Under the pieces are notes generated by a model. That model worked only from the letters and a program-made list of their open reading frames with translations, searched no databases and was not told where the DNA came from. The position numbers and the translations under genes were made by a program. Source: Opisthocomus hoazin (Eukaryota > Chordata > Aves > Opisthocomiformes > Opisthocomidae). Taken from it: a DNA stretch of 64,000 nt. Positions 54,960 through 64,000 of this stretch are shown here, in pieces. The stretch is from NCBI RefSeq assembly GCF_030867145.1, contig NC_134454.1:69856308-69920307 (forward strand), given 5' to 3'. How positions within the stretch are numbered: the first letter of the stretch is position 1; the number at the start of each line of letters is the position of its first letter.

Positions 54960-57043
54960 CTGTGGAAAACTAAACAAACAGTGGGTACTTTATGCAGTAG
55001 TAGTAAACTTGATGGCAGCTGTCAGGTTTGCTTAGTCTTTCACTGGAAGTTTGAACTTTATGACATCAGTGATGTCTTTGTATGTATAGAACTATATCTT
55101 GATTTATCAAGAGTAATTTCTTTTTTCAGTCCATAAATGTGGAAATGTCATAGGATGTTCGGCATTGTTTGGGACTAAGAGAACTCTGTGGTGCAGCTTT
55201 AAGCTCTGCTTCAATTTTTTTTTAAAGCCTGTAGATGGAGGCCACCATTTCAAAACCAGCACAGAAGTTCTGAATGGATTGGAGTGGCTTTTCAGTCTAA
55301 GTTACTTTTGCCGTCACGGATGCAGTGGAATAACAATGTTTACAGGTACCAATCCTGATCCCTGCTCAATGTAGCATTTATTTTTTTTTTTTCTTAATAA
55401 GGCAGGGATGGGTTTCTTTAATTTAAACTGCACAAACATACAAGGATGTTTTTTGAATAGAACCTTCTCTCATGTGATACTAAACTAGAGCACTTCAGTT
55501 TACAAAACAGCAAGTTCATCTTGGAAGCTAGCACAAGGGACTTAACGTGAGTAAAGTGTGAAGACCTGCACTTCGATGGTGTGGCAAAGTTATAGGCCAT
55601 GGCTACCTTATACAGAAGTAAGTACGCTGCCGGAGATGTCTCTGTACTCTAAACTTACTTAGTGGCTTAAACTGACGTGTTTTAGGCTATATTTTATTCA
55701 GATGAGTGTTGTCCACAACTTTGAGGAGTAATGTAATCGTGTACCTTGACTTTCCTAAGGCAGATGAGTTGTATAAAGCTACAGTCTGCACAGCTTAGGA
55801 TTTACCACTAAACAAACCGCCTACATTTGGAAGACATCTTAAATTGTTTGGAGCAGTGCAGTTCAAAGTGTTATAGTTTTGAGGGACTGTCTAGTTTGTA
55901 TAGGAAGAGTAGAACCTTGAAGTATGTATTTTAAAGTTTTTCTCTAGTGTGGATTGCATTTACTTGTTTTGGCAAGTCATTGGCTCAAAAATGGCACTTC
56001 ACCACCTTGGTCGAATAGGAAAGGATGAGTAAAAATGTTTGCCATAAAAGCAACTATTTAACTTCAGTAAATTTTTTATTTTGAACTTTGAGTGCAATTT
56101 AGCCATCCAGAAAGTCTGTCTTGAACATGTTCTGGTTCCTGCGGGGGAGTGAAACCAAACGTAGTACTGGATTGTGACATGTTGTTGTTGCATACAGCTT
56201 GCAGGTTTTTTTAATGGGAATCTGAACCTTACTTCAATAGGATTACCCCTTTCCCTCCGTACTTTTTCTTTGCACTGTTTGTATGATAAATTTAATTGCC
56301 ACTGTTTTGTTTTCGTTATCCAAGTGATTAAGTTTGCGTTGCTGGTATTTGTAATAGTTGCTTCAAGGTTATGCTGAGTAAGTAGAAAGTAGTGACTTTA
56401 ATATTTGAAAGGGAAGAGGGTATTTATTATGCATACTGTGAACTGCATTGACATCCTGAGTTTTGGATGCAGCGTACGGAGTTTTCTTTACAGCGTTGTA
56501 ATGAAGATTGCTTTGAAGTATTTACACAACAGCACATTTACCGTATCAAAAACAAATTAGTTTAGAACAGTGGACAAAAGTAGAGATAATTTTGTAACCA
56601 GTTTGTAACTTCCACATCTGAAATACGTAACTTTAGTAAGTGCACAGTAAATAACGGGTAGCCTTGGCCTTGTGTTGTACTCTGACATTTCTAGCCGAGC
56701 TGTCAGCTTCTTGTTGCTGTGTTTTGTGCTGAACTTTGTACCTTGTTTCTTTTGTTTATGAATCAACACATTTTATGTAATTTTGTAAAATACTGGCCAT
56801 AATCCTCCATTCTTATACATTCAAGTTGATCTATGGGTTTACAGTGAGTGGCTGGTCTGTATAAAAATCATTATACAAAGATGACTGAATGCTTATGCCA
56901 GTTGCACTTAAATGAACATGCCCATTCTCATTAGCTGATGCAGTAATATATTCAGTTTATCTATGCATTGCTGGGCTCTTAATGTAGACAGACTTGTCTA
57001 AGGTTTGGGTGGTCAGCAAGTTGAATGGACACTTTAGTTATTT

Positions 57044-57049
57044 AATAAA
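57044..57049 (+). terminator. Alternative MIER3 poly(A) signal
   Basis: AATAAA in TTTAATAAAGACTTTTG, 2.1 kb after the stop. It would give a shorter 3' UTR. Confidence 0.5.
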
Positions 57050-58411
57050 GACTTTTGACCAAAATTCAGAAAATGATATGAGAGAAAAATGAATTCCGGC
57101 TAGTCTAATAGATTTTTTAAATGCTGATCGTATTTAGCCTGTTGGCTAGCTAGCTGGTATCGTTTACTTTTAATTCCATGTTAAAATAAGGCAATAATTT
57201 GCAAGATTTTGTAAATATGTAAATTCTTCATATCTTTTTAGATATCTATTTCAATATTTTCTGACTACTTCTGTGTATAGTAACATTTTTGTGCATGCTT
57301 GATGTGACATAAATTTGTACCACTATGACTTTATCCATGTAAAATAGCTATTTATTGAACTTTACTTTTAAAAGCTGGACTTACTTATTTTTCTCTCAGT
57401 TTAAGCATTTAAATGGAGAACTTGTTACTGTTTATTAAAAGAATTGCGTTTTGAAAGTCAGCATGAAGATAACTGAATTGCAACCATATGAAGAAAATAC
57501 ATTGCCTTGGTTCTTAGACGGGGAAGCACAATTCTTATAACAAACTGTGATGAATTCTTTGTCCCTTGCCACGCTTTTTCTTCATACAGACAAACCAAAA
57601 AATCCATAATGGGCAATTTGCAGTGTTGGTAAATGTATCCTTTTTATGTAGAGGGAATCTGAAGAGGATAGCTGATTCATTTAGAAGTGTAACTGGTGCT
57701 GTGATTATAGCAATACTTTTACTTTGGTTAGTCATACGCCATCTTCTCACACTAGGTTTTTTAATGTTTAGTTTTCCTCTTGTCATGGTCAAACTGCCGA
57801 ATTTACTTGAAGGTTGTACAATACTGTTTGAAGAATACTAAATTGTGTACAATTAGGTCAATGAATTGTGCAATTGTTTCCTGTTTTTAATTTTTAAAAC
57901 TGAGGGTCAAAAATATAGGAATGCTTCAGATTGAGTAGAACATAAGTGATACTACTTAATTTAACCAAAGTCTAGTGAATATTTCAGCTTTGAATGTAAA
58001 CTAATGGATAAACTGACCAACAGGGACACTATTTGCCCAGCGTTACAAGCACATTGTCTACAGACAGGGAAACTAAATACAGTAATTTATAAAATAATGA
58101 CAAGGTTACTATTTTTTTTATTCCTATTTTTCATTGAAAGAAAGAAGAAGGAAGATACTATCGATTGTAAAATACAGTAGGAATGGTTATAGTCCTCCTA
58201 ATAAAACAGAGATTCCAGTTATTCTCAGTTCAAAGTAAGTACTCTGTGCATAACAACAAATCTAGTGACAATCGGAACATGTTTTAGTATCAGGTGTTCA
58301 AGAGGAAGTCGCTATTGTTGCATTGGTTTTAATATTTGTACATAAACACTGATTTTTTTTGAGCATTATTTTGTATTTGTTGTACTTTAATACCTGGTGT
58401 ACAGTTCCAGA

Positions 58412-58417
58412 AATAAA
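58412..58417 (+). terminator. Distal MIER3 poly(A) signal
   Basis: AATAAA in AGAAATAAACGTC, 3.45 kb after the stop, followed by T-rich sequence (TTTCTTTACTTG). Confidence 0.6.
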
Positions 58418-58435
58418 CGTCTGGAAACCTTTCTT

Positions 58436-61400
58436 TACTTGTAAAGCTTTTCGTGCATCTGCACTATGTTTGCTACTACATTTTCAGAAATGTTTAGCAG
58501 TAAGTGAAGGCATTTTAAGAACTCCGAAGGCATTTTAAGAACTCATGCTACCACGCTACCTAATGTTACATAGAAAAGAGTGAAAAAAAACGCAGCATTG
58601 CAGCAATGCAGGTGAAGCAGTAAGTAACGATTTCCCTTGAACATTAAAACATGATGGCTTCAGTGTAGCAAAATCTTAGATGGGACCCAAATGTAGCTTC
58701 AGAGTAGCGCGCCGCAGCTGTATAACCCGGTATTCACACTACGTGGTGAGCTGTGGGGAACACACTCCGATTCTCCGGTGTACGAACACTTCACCAGATC
58801 CTTGAGTTCACGTCAAGCTAGATTACAGGTGTGAACAAAAAAATTTTACTCAGCTGGGGCCTTAATGCTGCAGTTACATTATTTGAAGTGCTTTTGCTCT
58901 TCATTTTCCTTTCCCTCAAGAAAACGAACACCAATCTTGGACTCTGGAAAGCACTGTATTACTTCCAAGATCTCGCACACCAATTCTGTCACAGGGCAGA
59001 ATTAGCTGGTGCTGTGCCTTCCTAGGCCCAGCGTGCTTGCTTTTGCAGTGGCTGGCGCAGTAGAGCTTCGGGTAAAGAAATGGATTATTTAATTTTTAAT
59101 TCGATAGGAGTGCACGCTGATACAATTCTGAAGAGCAGAAGTTGTAATTTGCCAAGTAATGTAACGAGCTTTTCTTCCCCCGATGAAGAGATGTGAGAGA
59201 AGTGATGCAAGGTGCAGAACAAAACACCTGTCCAAAACTGCGGTGACAAGCTGCACCTCCTCTTTTCTGGCTGGTTAGCGTAAAGATCAATGTCATTAGC
59301 ACAAATCATGACGACTCCATCTAGTCCTTTCTTGTTCTGATGCAACTGATTGTTAGCCTTGCGATGCTGGACGCTTAAAAATGGTTTTAACTAGTGTACG
59401 CGTATATGATGTAAAGCTCTCACCCCAACTCTGTCGTTACTGTAACAGAAATGTAAGTAATTAATCCTGGGACACATCTGCTTCTGCCATTAAGATGAGC
59501 AGCCCCTGAAGTCCTGGTGGTGCTTGGCCGTTTGGTGCCCTCATACCTGTTCTGTCCACAAAGCGCAAGGCACCGAAGACTGGAAGTGAGACCCCAGCGA
59601 CCGGTTTGCTAGGATGCTTTTTACCAGTTCTTGCATTTCTCTTCCCTCGTGGCAGGGAAGAGTAGTGTAGCGCTCCCAGCAAACCCCGTCCCTCGGCTAC
59701 CAGAGGGGGCCAGCTTTTCCATGCCGCTCGCTGAGCTCCACAGCCGGCACGGGGAAGGAGCGCGCAGCTGGGGAGCTGTTGGGCCGGTACAGCATCACCT
59801 TTCTGTATAAAACCAGGGTGTGGTAGAGCGTGGCTTCACAACACCCAGCAAGGGGATCGTGGCTCTGAGCACAGGCGAGAGGGACGGACGAGCAGCAGCA
59901 CGTATGCACACTCACACCTCCTCTCCTCCTACCAGAGTGCCGCAGGAGCTGCCCGGGGAAACATAGCCCCTACACCAGTCCCACTCAGACACGCGTACAC
60001 TTGTGTTTGTTGTGTGTATGCATGTATGACACGTTTATGACTATATACAAACACACACGTACCCTTCAGTAGTTTAACAGGCTGTATTTTTGCAGTGCCT
60101 GACAAACTCATCATCAGTCCTTCCAAATCGGAAGCGCCACAGGGATGTTTACCTTGATCGCACTCCCCACGGCCACAAGCAGCAGTGACAGAGAAAACGT
60201 CTCTGAGAACAAAGCCCTGAGGGAAGGGTGGCTTCTCAGCTGCCACCGATCCCCCAGCCCTTCTGGGTGGACTCCCTGTGTGGGCCAGCATCTCAAACAC
60301 AGGTGTGCTGACTGGGAAAGCTGACACAGGCCATCTCATGTCCACCTGCTCTAAATCAGACTGGTGATACTTGGGAATCTTGATTACCAAGCACTTCAGT
60401 AGCTTGATTAAGAATCGCTTTTTTTAAAATGAATTCCTGATTCTTGTGCTGAGCCCACGCAGCTCCTCACCCCTGCAGACACATCCCCTTTCTGCTGTGG
60501 GCCATCTCTCTGTCCTTTCTGGGACTCTGCAGCACCCCTGTGAAGTTTGTTAACTCATCTCTTGATCTTTCGAGCACTTCTGTCTGCCTGCCATCCCGAA
60601 TCAACAGGGATTACAGACAGCAGCTTAATCTCCAGGAGAATTAGTCGACTGTTACCACCAGCTTCACCTTTTGAGCTAAGAAATTGCAAGTCAGAGCCTT
60701 GTACACCCGTTTTCTTCAGAATAGCCTGGTGACACCAGCTGGGTGTCCCTTGGTGCAATCACCTAATTTATTCCAAAATCTGATTTCACCACCCAAACAG
60801 CAGCAGCTGGCCCTCGGCATCCCCAAATCAACACCCTAGCGTCAAGGGCTCCATCCTCCCACCCCTGCTGGGGAGGCACACGGATTCTGCCCAGCCTGCT
60901 CAGCTGCTCAGCCTGACCCCCTCCAGGGGTGAGGAGTTCAGACAAACCCAGGAGAAACAAGCCTAAACCTCCCCGTGCAGTGGTGAACCTTCCCGTTTTC
61001 CCCACGTGCTCCCCGTTTTGCTCTTACGCTGGTGAGGTGGGCTGACCATGGCTGGGCCCAGATGCCCACCAAGCCGCTCTACCACTGCCCTCCTCGGCAG
61101 GACAGGGGCAGAAAACAAGATAAGGTCTTGTGGGTCGAGATAAAGGATGCTGGCCTTTGGGGCCGAGTGCTCGGAGAAGCACCCCGGGCGTGGTGTGAGC
61201 CCTGCTCGGTGGCAGAACGTGGCCATGCGACCAGCGCCCTTCTCACCACCAACACAAAGCACAGCTCCGCAGGGCTGCTGAGGGGGAGGCCGGCTCCTTC
61301 CCCGCCAGGCCAGACGAAGCCATTGGTGGTCCTCACCCAGGATCCCAGCCAGCGCACTGTGGCTGGCAACAGGCTTCGACGTACAAATCATCTCCTGAAT

Positions 61401-63688
61401 CGGTGCAGTTTCCAACACACGCAGGCTATGGGCCCGCATCTGGGAGAAGGATGCGGATCTGCTCTGTCAGTAATTGAAACTACCTTGAAGTTGGATGCTC
61501 CCTTCCCTGTTCCACCACCAAGTGCACAGGCATTTAGACACAGAGTTGGCTAAGTGAGTCCCTGTTTTCAGGGAATTTCAATGAAAATCACCCAGGCAAA
61601 TCATCTTCCAAGAGAGAGACTGTACTTACTGCAACAAGTAGCTTACTACTGTTAACAGCCCATGAACAGACTGGGTAGAGGACTCCCCTGGGTTATTATC
61701 AGCTACGCGTTACCTCTGAAGTAACATCAGAATGCATCCGCCTCTCGGGCACTGGGGTGTCAGCTGGGTGGTAACGCATGGGCACACACGGAACAAGAAC
61801 AGCTGGCACCTTTAGCAAAGGGACGGGAATCCAGAGACGACAAGGAAAAGTCTGATGCCCCTGAAGCCCTTCCGTAGGCTGCAGCCACACCGTTGTTTCT
61901 ACTCATCTGTTTTCTTTTCTCCCCATCAGTCCCCAAGCTGTGCTGCTTCTTGCTCTGAAGTACCACCTGACTGCACCTCCTCCTCCTCCTCCTGCCACTT
62001 TTTGGCTTTCTGTATGCACCAGCAGCCAGACACCAACTGCTGCTGCCAGCGGCAGGCCAGGTGCTGCTGTCCCTCGTGCACAAGCAGCACCCGAGGCAGG
62101 CTGTCGGGTTCCAGTACTTCAGCAGGGAGAAGCCAGTCCCATGCACCCGGCCAGTGACAGGCAGCCTGCACTTCGGCACTGCAGTCCCCCACTGCCGGGC
62201 AACACTGGCGCCCAGGAGGCAGCGAGCGCCGCAAAACAAACCTCTCTCAACACACGAGTTGTAAACCTAAGTTCCACAGTCCTCAGACAGGAGTATGCTT
62301 TCAAATCTGGTCATTTAAGAAGGATTAACAAGTGTGTAACGAGACAGCTGAAGAGGTCTATGCCCTCGCACGACAGCATCTCAGCCTGGAGAACACGAAC
62401 AGGAGCACCCGGCGGTTCTGACGCGCCAAGGCAACTATTCCCCCCGCCCCGACAGCCCGAGCTGCCGGGCTAAGCAACATCGCCGGGCCCCGACAGCCAG
62501 CCTCCTCTCTGGAGACCCGGCGGTGCCCAGCAACCCCCTCCCCGAGAGCGCTGGATGAGGCCCAGCTCGGGAGGGAAGGGATCCTCAGAGCGACGGTGGG
62601 CGAGCGTCCTCTCCAGCAGACTGCAGACCGCTGCCTGCTCTGATCTGTCACCACGCGGTGAAGACACAAGGACCGTCACCAGAAGTTGTCCCCAGCATCT
62701 TCGTAACACCTGTACAACGCACGCTGGGCCACATGCCACCATCTCATAGCTCTGCTACTTCACTCTTCCCAAGAAAGCCAGCCTTCTCTGGCTGAGGAGG
62801 ACTCCCAGATGAGTATGAAAGACAAGGTTTGGGTTTGGAAAGCGACCAACTAACAAAGACACTGAAAAACTCCACATTCTGACAGGGAGACTAGAGGCTC
62901 CTGCAGCTAATCAGGGCACCCCGCCTGCCCCAGCCGCTACCAGGCTCGTCAGAGCACACCACTTCCCGGCTCCTCCATTCTCATGAGCTTATGCCAACCA
63001 CAAATTCACTGGGAGGCTTGCTTGGACTTTTGCACAAAGCACTGGGATGATTTTTCTTGTCCAAGCTGTTCAGCCAGACCCAAAGACTGACGAGATGTCT
63101 CTTGCTTACTTTCTGAAGGCAGTCTGCAGACAGCAGCAAGAATTAATGTGGGAACGCCTGGCTCTGTTTATCCCAGTAACTCAAGAAAAAAAAAATACAC
63201 TGCACACTTGCTTGGCATTGTTTCCCTAGCGACGCCGCAACACAAAGTTCTGTCTCTTCGAGAATAAGAGCTACGAAAGTTGCCACATGCCAGGAAACTT
63301 TCACTGAACCACTGCAACAAGGACTGGACAGGGGTCCGAGGTACGTCCAAAGCCACCGGCCCAAGCTGGCCTCCTGATGACAGCACACCACGTGGGCGCA
63401 TCTGAAGCGCGTATCAGCACTGCTGCACAACCGGCTTCATGAAAGATCTGGGCAGCAGGAAGTTTCAGCATTCTAAAAGGACACAGATACTAAAGGGACC
63501 AACTCCAAGAAAAGCAGAACAAGAATTAGTAACTAACATGAACTACGAGGATTATCTGAGGAACAGTTCACAAGAGGGAAGTCGTTTTTACAAACTGTGT
63601 CTATTAAGTGAAATGGCAAAATACTAAAACTGAGCCCCAGACAACTGTGAAAACAAGAAGATTAACTGACATGTCCAGAACTTCGGTT
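58436..63688. other. Intergenic between MIER3 and SETD9, nothing recognised
   Basis: More GC-rich than the gene to its left (notably 59,480-62,760). Open frames up to about 177 codons exist on both strands but show no domain or conserved motif, and they overlap each other, as chance frames in GC-rich DNA do. A CT-rich (CTCCTCCTC) run lies near 61,975. I see no exon of SETD9 here. Confidence 0.5.
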
Positions 63689-63694
63689 TTTATT
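63689..63694 (-). terminator. Candidate SETD9 poly(A) signal
   Basis: AATAAA on the minus strand, about 265 bases after the SETD9 stop codon. Confidence 0.45.
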
Positions 63695-63957
63695 TCATGA
63701 GCTACTGCATGGACAGCTGAATACCAATAAGCACTAGTATCAACAACAGCAGACAGCTGAGAACCTACTGATGTAAACAGTTAAACCTTCGCGTCTGCAT
63801 CAAATGTGAGTATTCTCAGGGGAACAGAAGCCTGCAGCTTGCTTTCTGAATGGTAAAGCTACAGCCCTCTGTTATGTAAAAACACTCATGAAGCTTGACG
63901 TACACACGCAGGAAGTATTTTAATGACACAGATTTCTTCAGTCTTGAATCCATTAAT

Positions 63958-64000
63958 TCAGTTGACAACAGTGTAGTAATTAGAAAAAAGTTCTTCTCCT
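63958..64000 (-). CDS. SETD9: SETD9 C-terminus (partial, runs off window)
   Basis: The minus strand reads GEELFSNYYTVVN and then TGA (63,958-63,960). The EELFSNYYT sequence is the conserved end of SET domain-containing protein 9, a predicted lysine methyltransferase; the GEEL and NYY residues correspond to the closing SET-domain segment. SETD9 lies next to MIER3 in vertebrates in this convergent orientation, which supports the call despite the few residues. The rest of the gene is beyond the right edge. Confidence 0.85.
   Translation of the reverse strand, partial: GEELFSNYYTVVN

Larger units (their letters stand above)
54960..58435 (+). other. MIER3: MIER3 3' UTR
   Basis: AT-rich, with many short ATTTA-type motifs and no gene-like open frame. 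The end is inferred from the AATAAA at 58,412-58,417. The sequence after it is less AT-rich. Confidence 0.75.

Noticed and set aside
60963-62669. Frames of 100-177 codons between MIER3 and SETD9
   Set aside because: No motif or conservation, overlapping on both strands, no splice-consistent model; SETD9 does not match them.

Overview
The window looks like bird nuclear DNA. It carries many CR1 LINE fragments with the typical bird/reptile 3' end (short tandem copies of ATTCTGTG), endogenous retroviruses, two CpG islands, and a vertebrate gene with short exons in long introns. Gene order matches the conserved block GPBP1 - MIER3 - SETD9 - MAP3K1, which from general knowledge is on the Z chromosome in birds.

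Layout. 1-12,600: no coding exon seen; by synteny probably the first intron or 5' UTR region of GPBP1 on the minus strand. 11,640-13,110: CpG island with a perfect CRE palindrome, the likely GPBP1 promoter. 13,110-28,226: intergenic DNA with five CR1 copies (two over 1.7 kb) and a possible solo LTR. 28,227-34,797: a minus-strand class I (gammaretrovirus-like) provirus with two LTRs, PBS, PPT, and broken gag, pro, pol and env. 34,800-36,060: CpG island and promoter of MIER3. 35,272-54,959: complete MIER3 coding region on the plus strand, 13 coding exons, 551 residues, all splice phases reconciled, with a 3' UTR to about 58,435. Intron 9 holds an antisense LTR plus gag-like fragment. 58,440-63,950: intergenic, nothing recognised. 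63,958-64,000: last codons and stop of SETD9 on the minus strand, so MIER3 and SETD9 converge tail to tail.

The main discovery candidate is inside the provirus. Between two env-like segments lies an intronless, poly(A)-less piece of LIN28B, the stem-cell RNA-binding repressor of let-7. It spans the start codon, cold-shock domain, both CCHC knuckles and the C-terminal tail, with two internal deletions. This looks like retroviral capture of a cellular mRNA, as in acute transforming retroviruses, but fixed in a genome. The LTRs differ by only about 2 percent over most of their length. The 5' LTR abuts the MIER3 CpG island about 0.5 kb from the MIER3 start codon, pointing away from it.
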